In this document: positions 1 to 13,019 of the stretch, piece after piece
Numbering within the stretch: position 1 is the first letter of the stretch
How the letters are laid out: each line of letters opens with the position of its first letter
Source: Anoplolepis gracilipes
Taxonomy: Eukaryota > Arthropoda > Insecta > Hymenoptera > Formicidae
Direction: 5' to 3'
DNA: 64,000 nucleotides
Assembly: GCF_047496725.1 (NCBI RefSeq)
Contig: NC_132985.1
Coordinates: 484,001-548,000, forward strand
Program-made: the position numbers and the translations under genes
The notes under the pieces: generated by a model
What the model saw: only the letters and a program-made list of their open reading frames with translations
Databases searched by the model: none
Told to the model about the DNA's origin: nothing

Positions 1-163
1 AAATATCTAAAACAATGTATATACCTTCTTTGAACATTCTAAATGAAGACTAAAATAATAAATTTGAAAAATAATTTACTTAAATATATTATTTTATGAT
101 TATTTGTTTTCGAGAAATTGACGTTGTTAGAAAAATGATCCATCAGTACGGAATAAGGGTTAA
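1..163. repeat. Dispersed TTAA-ended repeat, copy 1 (cut by the window edge)
   Basis: This stretch matches 45563-45713 in the same orientation nearly base for base, apart from two small indels. It shares CTTCTTTGAACATTCTAAAT and GTACGGAATAAGGG. Both copies end in GGG followed by TTAA. Read on the other strand the terminus is TTAA-CCCTTATTCCGTAC, which is the style of piggyBac-like elements (TTAA target, CCC...GGG ends). The left end is outside the window. Confidence 0.65.
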
Positions 164-989
164 TTTATTGTGCCATTTATTTGTTTTAGTTTGGCGTTAT
201 TGGCTTAAATATGTTTAAGCGCATCTTTTTCCAGTACATTTATTTTTCCACGATTTATATGTAAAGAAAAGAAATTAGTGTATTCAAACAAACACAACAT
301 CTATAAACTCATTGCATTCGAGATGTGCGCCGTTATTTGAACCGTGGATTCGGTTACTTCTAGGAACTGTCCCATAAATCTTACCAGCGAGTCGGCTGAG
401 CGAGAGCGAAATGAGAGCGAGCGAGATAGCATTAGTCGAGCGAGGTATTCCACGAAGTCAATTATCCTGATTTTCAACGTCGATCAAATTTGAGATTTGC
501 TCGCTTGAAAAACCACTTTTATAACCAAGATAAAAAGATCGATTTTATAATTTCGAGGATTTTGATGATTTTCTTCGATAAAATGCAAAATTTAGTATTG
601 ATAAAAAAATATATTGTACAACAAGCATACATATATCTTATTTATATAATATAAAATATTTTTAAATTTATATAAAATTTAAAATATTTAATGAAGGAAA
701 ATTTAAGAAGGATATATACGTAGTATACACATATTGGAATTGTTTTATCTATTGAAATTATTTATTTTCAGAACTGAGGTCCTTAAATTTTCCTTGCTTA
801 AATATATTTTTGTTCTTTTGATATTTATTCAATCGTTTCTTCGATATATATGTCTTAAATGAAAGAAAGATAGGAATAAGATTAAGATAATTAATAAATA
901 AATTACTTCATTGATATATAAGATTACTAAAGTTCAGTTTAACCTTCTTTAACAAAACAATTAATAATTGTTATTTATTATATTTTTAG
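164..989. other. AT-rich noncoding stretch
   Basis: There are no open frames of note. A small CpG-bearing patch (about 345-480) includes GAGCGA/GCGAG repeats. Nothing else is seen. Confidence 0.6.
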
Positions 990-1083
990 AATAGATTGGT
1001 GACAGCGTAGCACAACAGTAGAAGATACAGTGATCCAGCACAACAAATAGAGTAAATACAACGATCCAATACAGCAGCATTCG
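990..1083 (+). other. Possible noncoding exon or LTR-element leader fragment
   Basis: The acceptor TATTATATTTTTAG precedes 94 bases that end at the donor GTGAGTG. All three plus frames carry stops early, so it would be untranslated. The interior holds a diverged repeat of about 30 bp (GCACAACA... GATCCA, twice). Alternatively, TTGGTGACAGCG resembles the primer-binding site and leader that follow a 5' LTR in some insect retrotransposons. No gag or pol coding is visible downstream, so that would be a remnant. Confidence 0.25.
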
Positions 1084-1111
1084 GTGAGTGAAAAAATGAT
1101 ACATTTATACA

Positions 1112-1531
1112 TTAATGATTAATTATTTATCTAGTAATGACGTCATTGCAGCATCTTCTTCAAATTATCATAAATCTGAAAAATAGTTTTTTTGAATCTT
1201 TCTTTTTTTCAACAAAATTCTTTTATTTTTTAGGGTTGTAGACAAAATTATAATTCTTCAGAGAGATATATATATATTAGAGATATACTGTGTGAATTGA
1301 ATTTAATATATTCATGATTAATTATTTATCTAGTAATAACGTCATTGCGTCATCTTCCTCAAATTAATATAAATCTGAAAAATAGTTTTTGTTTGTATTT
1401 TTCTTTTTTTCAACAAAATTCTTTTATTTTTTTATGGTTATAAATCAAATTATAGTTGTCGAGAGAGATATATAGATACATATATGAAAGATATGTATTG
1501 GAGATATACTGTCTAAATTGAATTTAATCTA
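1112..1531. repeat. Tandem duplication of a unit of about 200 bp
   Basis: 1112-1311 and 1312-1531 are two diverged head-to-tail copies. Shared landmarks in order are GATTAATTATTTATCTAGTA, ACGTCATTGC, TAAATCTGAAAAATAGTTTT, CAACAAAATTCTTTTATTTT, GAGAGATATATA and GAGATATACTG, with TGAATTTAAT at each end. Copy 2 is about 20 bp longer through extra ATA repeats. It directly follows the candidate exon at 990-1083. Confidence 0.75.
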
Positions 1532-2462
1532 TTTAACGTATTTAAATATAAGAAAATAAATATGTCATACAATTAACATATTTAAATAATAAAATGTGAC
1601 ACGCGCGCAACTCGCCATTCATTTTTATATAAATTCAGATTATGATAAGGGACGAGGAACATTGAATAGAGGAAAATTACAAACACATACGCGAGTGTAA
1701 GTTTTTAAAATTTTTTTTACTAAAGAAACATATTTCAATAACGAACACACACGGACAAATCAGTGGTCGAACTAAATCATACAAGATTAGGTACTTCTCT
1801 ATTTCTTCCTTGCCTCTAGAAGGTTACAATGCTTGGTTATCTTTTTTGTTTTGAATATATTATAGGATATTTTTACGGAGATATTAATTAGTGTTCCTCT
1901 CTTTCGGCTTGTTAAGCGCTGAATTATTTTATACCAAGCGGCTCCAAGTTGTTCGCTCATTGTCATTTTTCAACCGCTCGATCGCGTGATCGATCGAAGA
2001 CGCATGTCGACGCTCGTTCGCGCTATTGCTACTCGTTATACAATAATTCGCTATCGCTATCGAGTCCACCTGCAAGGATGCGTCTCGATCGTGATCGCGT
2101 GATTCTCGAGCGGTCCATCTATTGCTTCGTCGCAGAAGTTAATATGTATTACTCTGCTCACGCGAATTTCCACGTTCTCCATATAACATACTTTAAGCAT
2201 ACTTTAAAATTTAAATTATTGCTGAGCTATGAAACTTGCAATTAATTTTACTTCTCAGTCTTATTTTATTACGAATTCTTTTATACAAGTTTTTTGCTTA
2301 TTTTTTTTTTTTTTGACAGACACTTGCATGACTATAATTTAAATGTGAATTGACTAAATTTTCATTGAGCGACACTTATTCATGTGTCATCAAAGAATAT
2401 TAAAATTTAATTTCTGCATTAAATTTCAAACAAATTATTAAAAAATTGTATATGTAATTTTA

Positions 2463-2498
<36 letters not shown>

Positions 2499-5400
2499 TT
2501 ACATATACGTACCTATATTTATATTTTAATATTTGTGTTATTAAATTTACAAGACTGAATAACAAAAGAGAATTGTTAACGCAAAATTTTTTTGTGTCAC
2601 TCACTCAAAAATATACTCTGTAATAAATATATTTGATTTTTATTTTAGTAAAAGAATTGAAAATTAAAATAATGATAATAAAATAATCTTGCTTATATTT
2701 TGATCATTATAACAAGACAGAATTTTTGTAAAGATGATAAAGATAATGTAAGATAATTTTAATATACATATGTATATATACAAGATACAATAGAACAATT
2801 AACAATGTAGAATCTAAAATATAGTCGAGAATATAGGCAAATGAAATATTTAGAGATTCAAAGTCGAAGCGTAAGGGAGAAGGAGAAAAATGGAAAATTG
2901 CGAATAAGCATTCGAGTACTCGGACGAAGTGGTTGAAAAACCGTTGGCGATGTCGACCCGTCCATCTAGGGGACGGACAAGTCAGTCGAGTGTGTGGACG
3001 AGTACTACTCGTTTATCTTACTCGAACGACGCGCAATTGCAAAATCGATCGGTTATCGGAAATATGTAATCTGTAATGGCGGACGTTAAAAACCGTATGA
3101 AAGTGTGTATACGACGTGTGAGTTTTGTGAAACTAGTCTTTCGGCTCTTGGGCAGTTTACGCTCCTTTTCCCCTTTCTGATTTCTTGTCACACACGTGAT
3201 ATGCGCGATCAGGTATCGATACAACGAGTAAATAACGTTAACGGTAACGCGCGTACTTACATTAAACGTCGGTCAGTCGACTCTTCGCGCCAACTTCTCT
3301 TCCGGCACTTCTCATCGGTCTCTCGTTTAATTAACGGCGATCTGCGTAAGAGCGCATGTACGACACGTGATATCACTCCGTGCAACGACAAGTAAAAGAT
3401 TCGTTAGACGATCTTTACGATATCGTTTAATAATCTTTACGATATCGCGCGCTTATTACGATCCTGCGCGCGTGCTGCAATAAGCTCTTATGAATTTATC
3501 TATGTCATATAGATTTCAAAAATTATTTTCTGCACGTTTGTATTACATGATCGATACGTATAATACGATATATATAAATTCATCATCATCAACAAAAAAG
3601 ATATAATTAAGAATTGTAACCATAAAAGAAAAATTGATTAAACTTTCCGATTGCTGAAAATTTGTGCGCGGTATTAAAAATAAGAAAAGATATATTATAG
3701 TTAACGTTAAAAAATAATAAAAATGAAAATTCGATATCTGTCTACATATTTGTACTTTATCAAGTTTTGCTTCGTAATTACAATTGCACTGTATAATATT
3801 CGGAACGCGCAGTGATCGCAGCGCGGTTATTCATTTGCTTCAGTTATACGTTCCTTTCTGTATCGAAATCTAGCTTTACCAAACGGTTTACACTGAAAGC
3901 ATGTAACACGATACAGAGTATTTTCTATAGGCGAACTCTATCAATGAACGCGATATTTTCTTTATTCACGTTTGTAGTTTGGGATCTTGCGAGACAACTC
4001 TCGTAAGATCCGCGTGAAGCTGTTTTATCGCCGTTTCTTCAAAGTATCAGGAAATAATATTTCTCTCTCGTCGTATTACTCGTCGATTGCGAATCGCTCT
4101 TGAGATAAACATACAAACGAGTCCTCGTTCTCTCTCTCCTTTTCTCTCACTCTTTTCAATTGCATACATGGATGCACACGTAACATACGTACAACAGACA
4201 CGCGAGCTTATTTATTTCGTGCTAATATTATAATCGAGTCGAATCCTCGGCAACTGCTATAGAGATACAAACTATAGAGCGTAATATGTAACGTCGGTAC
4301 GCGCGTGTACAGTACAAATTGTCGCAAAAACTGGATTCTACAGGACTCGCGCTAAACAATTCATTTTATTTCATTAAAAACGTTCCATAGTTAATATACA
4401 CAAATCGTATTTTTTATGTCGATATCATTGAAATTCTTCAAATATGTACATTGACTCGATAGGAAAATTCTTTTGATTCATCTTATTGTTAGATTTTTGC
4501 AATTATACATGTGTGGATTTTTCTTCACCTCTTGAATTCCCTGATTCTACATATCTCGGAATATCTTTGAATAGATGTGCATCTTTAGATTTTATCATTT
4601 ATTGAATTTCTTAATGAGTCCGCGTGATTGCGCGATAGTAGATATGTGTCTAAGAATTTGTATATTTATAGAATAAAGATGATTGAAATAAACTTTGTCA
4701 TAGCTATTATATATGAGGTAACTTGTATATCAAAATAAGAATAACAATACAATACTGATACAATTGTTCAATAATGATTTGCAACTGTTAAACGGTCTTC
4801 TTTTTCAAATATTAATTCTTAGTATGGTAAGCAGACTCTTCTTCTGTCTTTATTGCACTGATTACTCTTGCAGGTTATAACATTTTTTTTTCTTATAAAT
4901 TTAAAAAATATAAACAATAGCACATGAAAAAAAAAGTCTTACGCATAAGATATGTTTTTTTTTTTTTTTTATAAAATGATAATTTTTTAGAATTATGTAC
5001 AGAATCTGTCATGGATGAATGACTTATTCATCTTCAGATGTTACCCCTGCTTAGCTAATGCAATCTCATTTATATCGTTATTTATATCTTCCAGATAATA
5101 ATTGATAATATCTTACATACATCATGTTAAAAGAGTGTATTATTTCAAATTTGATTCCTCGACTGATGACAAAATCGACAATCTTTGTCTCTACAAATGC
5201 CTAGCATTTTGTGCACAGTTTTTGTTCTTTGATATCTTTAAATAACGGTAATATCGATTCATAGGGCGCAATCATCTTTATTTTTACTATCATTGTCATC
5301 GTTGTCGATATCGTCATCTTTGTCGTTGACCAACGGTGATAATGACATTTCTTATTATTTTATTCACTAGCTTGAAAAAAGGATCTATCGCTTGATGATA

Positions 5401-8400
5401 AATTTGAACTATGAATCCTGTCGAATTTTTTCACAATTTTTGCGACACTGTTAATACGTATCAAAGAATGCATCGCGCTTGATACGTCTCGCGGTTAAAT
5501 ATACAATATACGATGTAATAATAAGATTATACAGATACGTAATCATAGTAGTAAAAAGTAAAAATTGTATGAAAAATTATTGTATATATTGTTTCCCATT
5601 ACTTATTGTTACGTCGTGCTCCATACTTTCGAAGTCGCGCACGCAACTTTTGATCCCATTCCTTTTCTTTTTTTTCTTTTTTTACACCTCTAATAAAATA
5701 AACGTATTTCTTGTCTTTGAAGTATTTTTTATGAGAATAAAATATTGGGAAATAATAAAATTTAACAAACCAATAACATTTAAGATGTAGCGCTCTTACA
5801 ACTAAATGTAAAATATTATAAATTTTCTAAAGCTACATCATTAAATATATAATATCTATACTATATTGCAATTTTATTAATTTCTGCGAGTAAATTACAC
5901 GCTATTAAGAGTTATTTCTTTGATTATTTAACGGTAAGAGCTTTTATTGAAAAATAAGGAATACTATTTCTTGTTTCCCGATCAATCTAGCGTTCGATCA
6001 ACTTCGAAAGTGGAACGTCCAGTTATAAATACGAACACTATGATATCGTATTACATGTACGATGATCTCTATGATGGTCAATGTTCTTGATGATGAAGAT
6101 ACGATGACGTGCACGACTATATAATGAATAACGAACGATATGCTATGTCCACAAACAGCTGCTCTCAAACGGAGCCGAGATTTTTCCATTTGTATTTGTT
6201 TCGTTTGTATATTATTGTTTAAGTTTAATTTACATCAGGTATATTAGTGAATAAAATGTTTAGTAATAACGTGCATAAAAATTATCTTTAGCCAGATTCA
6301 TCTATCAAGTCTTTAAAGAATTTCATATTTTCTTCATATCATTCAATTTCGTGATTTCAAGAAATATTTATAACAGTGCATTTTTATATTTTTTGTCACG
6401 CTCTCTTTTTCTTTTTCTCGACGTAATTTACAGTCAATTGAGTACAATTACTTAATATAAAAATATGAAAAGTTAATATTTAATATATACGGATCTTATT
6501 AACATAAAGTTTGTAAATATCAAAAGATTTAAACAAGAGAGTGGAAATTTTATTTAAGATTGACAAGGCCGTTAATGCAGCAAAAAATATGGGAGTGTTA
6601 TGCTGAAGACTCTTTTGATGGGAGTATTTCCATGTTCTCAATGGCGATCGTAATGACCGTAATGATGCTAAGATGAATTCTGTTCGTTACGATGGCTCGA
6701 TTATCTTGCAGGCGTTGTTCACCATTGACAATGAGATAAATCGTCTCTAAAATGGCTTTTTATTGTCGGCTTACATTTTTTTCGCCTTAGGACATAAACG
6801 TTTTACCGCGCTCGTGAAAATACTCCCTTCGTACTAACTAACTACTCATCACTAATTTGGATCAAATAGATTTTATATCACGCGTGATTTCATCGCGCCA
6901 GTCGATCGTCTCGATCGACTTCTATTTCATAGTTCCATATCGCGTAATATTCAACATTTGAAAGATTTTATTGAAGAGTGAAATCGAGTCATCTATTTCT
7001 CGAAAGGATCTGGCGATGCATAGATTGAATATTTTACGAAATATTAGGGGACGTAATATAAATGTCATATTTATTAATTTATTAATTTTGATGTTATTAT
7101 ATATTGGTTTAAAATTCAAATCATATTAAATTTTATCTAATTGTCAAGTAGCAATGATATTTTTTTTTTTTGTAATTTTTAACATGTAATCGAAATAAAG
7201 ATACAACGTGTAAAACTGGCTTTTACGCGTGCAGGACAGATTGCTTCTTTACCAGATTGCGATTGACAGAAACCGCTTTTATCGTCATTTTACACGCACA
7301 CGTGTTCCATATCGTTGGGTAATTACATTTACAGTAAAGTTACTTCAACTTTGATCGATAACAGAACTACAATTTAACAAATTATTCTATTCGCATTTAT
7401 TATAGATTCGATATGCAATATTCGGTTACACCAATTTATTTTAATTACTTTGTGTTTGCAGTTTTCTTTAAATATTCCAAGTAATATAGTCTTTCTTTTA
7501 AAATAATTGAAATAATTAATAGCGTGAAAAACTTTTGATTAAAAATAAAAATGCATTGCCTGATCCTACCTGAGAGATTTTCATCTTGTTTCTCGTTATT
7601 CCCTACCTCGCATTATCGCTATTATTATCGCTAATTTCTAAGGGCACAATCACACCATACGCTCGTTCGTAAATTCCTCTGTCTTTTCAACATCTGCCTA
7701 TATTGTATAGATTTATCTAAGTTTTCTAAACTTTCAAGAAATACAAGCGCACTGCGACATATTCTATATTCTCATTTTATGAATTTTTAATTAATAAATT
7801 TTTGCACTAAAACGAGCTTGGAGATCTAATAAACGAAGGACTCGTTTAGTAAATGCGATAAATTTTTCTTAGTATGAACAAGTTGTAATGCAGGGTGCTT
7901 TCAAGTTTTCTTCAAAATTATCACGATTGAAAATAGAAGAGAGAGAGAGAGAAAGATTATAAATGTTTTTTTTTTTTTTTAATTATCTATAATATACGGC
8001 GTATTGAAATAAATGAATCGATGTTTCCATCTGCATTATATCATAGGTAGTATGTATAGGCTTTCTCACCCTGCATTAATAGAAATATGTGTATTTATTA
8101 AAGAAGAATCTCTATTTTATTTCGCAGAATGTTTCATGAAATATCGCACGATGTAATGTAACAAGTTACATATAATATAGTCACTTTATCCTATACATAT
8201 TTTTACGCGAAATTTCACTACTAGATTTCTCTCATATCTTCTAAATTGTTAGAAGATGAGTATTATGTGTGTGTGGACACTCCCAAAATTGTTCCGCTTT
8301 TAGCTTAAATCTTTAATTGCCTCTATCAGGTATACGTACATTGAGTTTGAAAGTACACACGGTATAAACGCGTCTCAACGAATCGGCGCACTTTTACTAA

Positions 8401-10192
8401 TCCGTTGAGTTCGGTTGAATTATGCGGATCATTTAAAAAGTTTCGATATGATATACATATAGTGAAAGAATTCAAATTGACAATCTCCAAACAGAATTTA
8501 TGCGTTGCTTAGATATGCAGGCTACGATATGATATTAATTTGATATCCATATAACTATTAAATTATATGTTTGTTTCTGGAGTCGACGTTCGTCGTTGCA
8601 TTGATAATTTGAAATCAGATATACATATCTTGTGAAATTTTTCATGATAATTTCAAGATTATTATATAATTATATTCTCACACATTTTATATAAAGATAT
8701 TAAAGATATAAAAATTAAAAAAAAAAAAAAAAACATTTTACATAAAAAATAAAAGGATATGTTTGTTGGACAGAGAATTTGAGATATTTTGATTATTTGA
8801 TAATTAGTCCGATCATTCTTTTCATTTTTTGGGCGTATTTAGATCGGCAAATGCTGTGCCGCACATGTTATTGTGTAGCGATATATTAAAATGTAATAAT
8901 TTATACTAATTGCGGCGCATATATATATCCGTTGGACGACACATTTTAACACGATAATTACGGCGATTCCTTCCGCTTTGTTGCGTCGAATGCGATGACT
9001 TGATTACGTGCATTTATCATATAATTTTTTGACGAAGAAATATTATTGGATAAAGAAACATTTGTATAGACAATTGTCAAATTTCGCTAACACACGTGTT
9101 AAAAATTTCTGTTGCTTTTGTTCATTGAAAAATACATTTTCATTGATGTGGCATGCACCGCAATTAAATAGAAAATTAATAAAAGATTTTGAAAAATGTC
9201 ATTGATTCGACTTTAATTAATATATCGAAAAAAATGAAAAGAGAAAGAAGTTTGAAAATTTCCTAAAGACTTTTAATTATTATCTAGAGATTTTAATCAT
9301 CGCTAATAATTGTTTACGAAGATCTAACAACTCTCATCGTGAGCTGTTAAATTAATTAGGATATAGCATGCTCTCCTTCAGATTTAAATTCTACTAATAT
9401 CTCATACATTTCCTCTTTCACTGTCCTGAACATGGCAGTTTAGCTAGCTTCCGTGTGTCCGAACCCGACAATCGGAATTTTTTACCTATTCGCTTATCCT
9501 AATGGTTTTTGAACCACAAAGGATCGCGAAACTTGTCTATTCGCGTTTACAGAGACTCACACGATTTCGAAAAATCAATCTTTGGAAATCAAATAAATAA
9601 AATTTGATAATAAAATTATTTTGTCGAATTTTATTTATTCGATTTTACTGTCTATATTTCAAATATAGATAATAACATTTATCTATATAAAAGTATCATA
9701 AAAAAAAAAAAATTGAAAAAAATAATATACTTGGTAAGAGTATATTCACAGTATTATAGTACTAATCGTGTGATCCCTTTCCGTTCTTCGCATTTTCTTC
9801 CTCTTTCTCTCTGATTTTTTCACTCGCACGTATGCTATCGTCATTCGTTCGTTCTCTATATTTTAGATCAAGTTTAAATCACCTCCGCATGATCTTCACA
9901 CATATACAGGCACACTCTTCTAAATCCTCTTAATCCTCAAACAAGCTACATTTCCGTCAACTCATTTCAGCTCAATTGCCACAGCTGTTGTGGTTTATTA
10001 AAAATGTTTGCATATATGTATATACTATACACATCACGGATTAATTTATCATTATTATTTAATAATTTGAATTGTGATAACGTTATTGAAATTGTGATTG
10101 ATAACATTATTGTTTACATTCTCCCTATTATTATCATCTGATGAATTAATAATTTTAAAATTATTGAATAATAAATGTTGATATTTATTAAT
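1532..10192. other. Intergenic DNA downstream of the Neto-like gene
   Basis: Mostly AT-rich with short ORFs that lack coding character. Two CpG-dense patches, 1920-2130 and 2860-3480, could be promoter-like. ORFs there (to 98 codons) are Arg/Ser/Cys-rich and overlap on both strands, as expected from CpG-rich noncoding DNA. A GATGAC/GTCATC-like run at 5277-5340 is the only other local compositional feature. Confidence 0.55.
2466..2494. repeat. Poly(A) tract of 29 bases
   Basis: Pure A run in AT-rich noncoding DNA. No target duplication or element body is recognised upstream of it. Confidence 0.95.
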
Positions 10193-10630
10193 ATGAAGAA
10201 TATACTGTTGGATCAACGATCGAGCATGTGGCCTGAGCTGAAAAGGGCGAACATGTTGAAAATATATATCGCGATCTACGGAATAATGTTGGTAACGAGG
10301 AACGTTGATCAATCGCACTCTTCTGATTTACAATCCATCAATTCGAGTCGTGAAAGTCTCAATCGTGGTGGCATCGAATAGCACGTGCCGATCGAATATA
10401 TTATGTTGCACGCGATTCACAGAAGCTATACAAAGGCTACTTGGCGATTCAGTGAAAATGAAGATATTTTCGATGTCTCATCGTGTATACGTAAAATCGG
10501 CGACATATATTCTGGATATGTTTATCGAGATATGAAACGGTATTGGGATGAGCTATCCAATTTCTCTTTTACAGATGTTATTGGTCGTGATCAAACTCGA
10601 ATAAATATTGCCAAGTGCGAAATGACTTGA
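10193..10630 (+). pseudogene. Interrupted ORF: two coding-like halves in one frame separated by a TAG
   Basis: From ATG 10193 the plus frame is open to a TAG at 10379-10381 and then, in the same frame, to a TGA at 10628-10630. That is about 145 codons with one internal stop. The first half has a hydrophobic stretch (MLKIYIAIYGIMLV) that could be a signal or membrane segment, then a Ser-rich part. The second half (YTKATWRFSENEDIFDVSSC; IYSGYVYRDMKRYWDEL) has coding-like codon use. Alternatives are a decaying single-copy gene, a short intron from GTAACG (10291) to the AG at 10380-10381 that would remove the stop in frame, or two chance ORFs. No family is recognised. Confidence 0.3.
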
Positions 10631-10913
10631 AAATGATAAATTTGCACTTTAACTTTGAGGAATGCAACTTCTCGAGACATTTTACACGTGCTTTTTAATT
10701 GTCATCGAATGTCTCAAGATCACAACCAAAATTGACCGTTTTGCTTTAACGTAAAGGTTCGAGGTCATTACTGACAATCGCAATTGTTGCTCAAACAAAG
10801 AGCGTCACCTTATTTACGTTCAAACGTCGTGATAAACCGACCGATTATTCTGTCGTTCACCGTGACGCTTTTGCCTGAAGTTTTGCGTTAGAGTCGCGAA
10901 ACTAAAACTTTTC

Positions 10914-10916
<3 letters not shown>

Positions 10917-10989
<73 letters not shown>
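10917..10989. repeat. AT dinucleotide microsatellite, about 73 bp
   Basis: Uninterrupted (AT)n. It creates a spurious Ile/Tyr ORF on the minus strand. Confidence 0.97.
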
Positions 10990-10992
<3 letters not shown>

Positions 10993-12647
10993 GATAAATT
11001 CTCTTTCTCTTTTCCTTCCTTCACTCCGCTCTCACAGTTATAACTTCTACAATATGTATATGCTCTTCCTTTTTTGCATTCGTAATCTATGGAGACGGCA
11101 CAAAGCTGAACGGCTAATGGTAGATACAAGTATATTACAAGTACATGTCCGCGAAGTATCCGCGCACTCGCGCTTTGCCGACATAAGAGCGAGAAAAGAA
11201 AATAATTGTCTTCGTAAAAGGCCAACCGAGATATCGGTATAGTCGCCGTAAGAGGATAGAATTTCTTCATTTATAATATCTATAAAATTTTTAACGCGAA
11301 TGCAGCGTCAGAGTGCTCTCTAACATAGGATGCCCCGCAAGATGCTTCATTGAATTAAATAAGACAATAAAAAAAAAAAAATAAGAAAATAATATTCACA
11401 GTGTTTTTGTCAGAGCAATTTTCTTCAAATTGATATATTTTACAAATATTTTTTTTGTTTTTCTTTAAATATTTAAAGCTATTTAAAAAAAGATATGCTT
11501 AATAATCTACTGAGAATTTAAATTTGACAATAAATTTGACCATGTTTTGTCAAATGAAAAAAAAAAGAGATGAGAAGAGCGAATTCTCTCGTAAACAGTT
11601 CCAACGAGACGGATTGCAATTTCTTGTTACAGTTCTGTCGGTCATTGCGCACGCACTAACGCATTTAAGCATGCTTTTGCCTCAGATACTCGCGCGCATG
11701 TACATAATGATCTCACGGTAACGATTTTCCATACAACATTTCGGTAATTCTGCATATGTTTTTAATCACGCATATCTTGCAACAGCAAATCTTTTAAAAG
11801 TCATTGAATAACATTTTACGTATTGCATTATCGGCTGATATATTATACAAGTAATTTGATAAAATTTTCCTTAAAAATTTGTGTACATTTCTCAATATAA
11901 TTGATTTGACAAGTAAATAGTCAGTAGCTATATATTATACTTTTTTTATTCTCGCGATAAAAATTTATACAAAGATAAGTAAATCAATTTAATTTGTTTT
12001 ACATCAATTTATTTGTGTACTATATATTCAATAAATTCATGAACGGTGATGTGCAGTTCTCACAATCAGATGCAGTAAGAAAGGCGGGTTGATATATATA
12101 TATATATATATATAAAGACGCCCCCGCGTGAAAATCGTTACCGTGAACAACGGATATGGTTCGTACGACTAAAACAGCGTTCTTCTCTCTCTACTGCTTC
12201 ACAGAATACACACCGAGAAACACCTAGCTTACGTGACTAGGCTACGTAACGAAAACTCATTGCACACACGTGCACTACGAGATCGAATCTCGTCTCTCTC
12301 TCTCTCTTTCTCTCTCTCTCTCACGTTTTTTTTTCTCTATGCGTGCATTTGTGTCTCCGGTTCTGTCGCATTCGCACACTCACGCACACTTACGCTGCTT
12401 GCAATTAATTTTTGTCCAATAATCTCTCGAATCACGTGTTGGGATCTCACATTACGTCGACGCCATTCCGCCACCCCGCTCTTCCCCTTGTAAACATTTG
12501 TATGTATCGTTTCGAGCGAATTTCGGAAATAGCGTTTGTTCGAACGTCGTTTCGTTAATAGCTCGATTAGCGATGCAAACAAATTCGCGAATCTTGACTT
12601 GAAATTTTGGCATTTTTTAAAAATTTTTTTTTCTATTTCCGTTTGCA
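10990..12647. other. Intergenic DNA after the putative Neto-like 3' end
   Basis: CpG-containing at 11130-11250 and 12115-12490, the latter with CT-rich runs. No supported gene. Confidence 0.5.
12092..12114. repeat. AT microsatellite
   Basis: (TA)n next to a CpG-containing stretch (12115-12490) downstream of the Neto-like gene. Confidence 0.9.
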
Positions 12648-12988
12648 TTTATTTTTTGTAATCATGTCTATTGCATTCAAAACTATTCGAAAAACATTTT
12701 GTATTTTGTTATTACGCAAATTTCTTTCGGAAAAATATAAAATTTCGTAAAACGATGTAAAGATTCAGACATGATAAAATTCGTATTTATCCACATCTTC
12801 CATTCTTCTTGTGTCTATCCGCTCTTCCGGTACGGTTCCACGACACTTAAGGGAAGACGAAAGGTGGTTGGAAATTGCGTTGTTTGCGGGTCGATGTACG
12901 CTGGTAACACACGACCGATATCGGTAAAGGACGATTCGACGTCTGGCGTCGCCCCGTCCCAGGGCGGTGAGGGCACCACCGCTCTGAT

Positions 12989-13019
12989 TCACCCTGCGGG
13001 CTCTGGTCCAGGCCTGCCT
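12989..13019 (-). CDS. Neto-like gene: putative last coding segment, alternative tail
   Basis: A GC-rich block (about 12840-13019) follows an acceptor GTGTGTTGATAG. If the preceding micro-exon is spliced from the TM exon, its spare AG plus the first A gives Arg. The frame then reads GRPGPEPAG and ends at TGA 12991-12989. The isoform tail would be SFPLTSPPARKTSGLCRGRP and onward, much shorter than the Gly-rich tail. The remainder down to AATAAA at 12653-12648 (minus) would be 3' UTR. Two other minus frames are open for 60-75 codons here but do not match the phase. The acceptor is only moderate, so the exon is tentative. Confidence 0.35.

Noticed and set aside
5259..5348. 29-residue acidic minus ORF (Asp/Asn-rich)
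   Set aside because: Arises from a degenerate GATGAC-type trinucleotide run; too short and repetitive to call.
10902..11270. 122-codon minus ORF
   Set aside because: Its C-terminal part is the AT microsatellite read as Ile-Tyr repeats.
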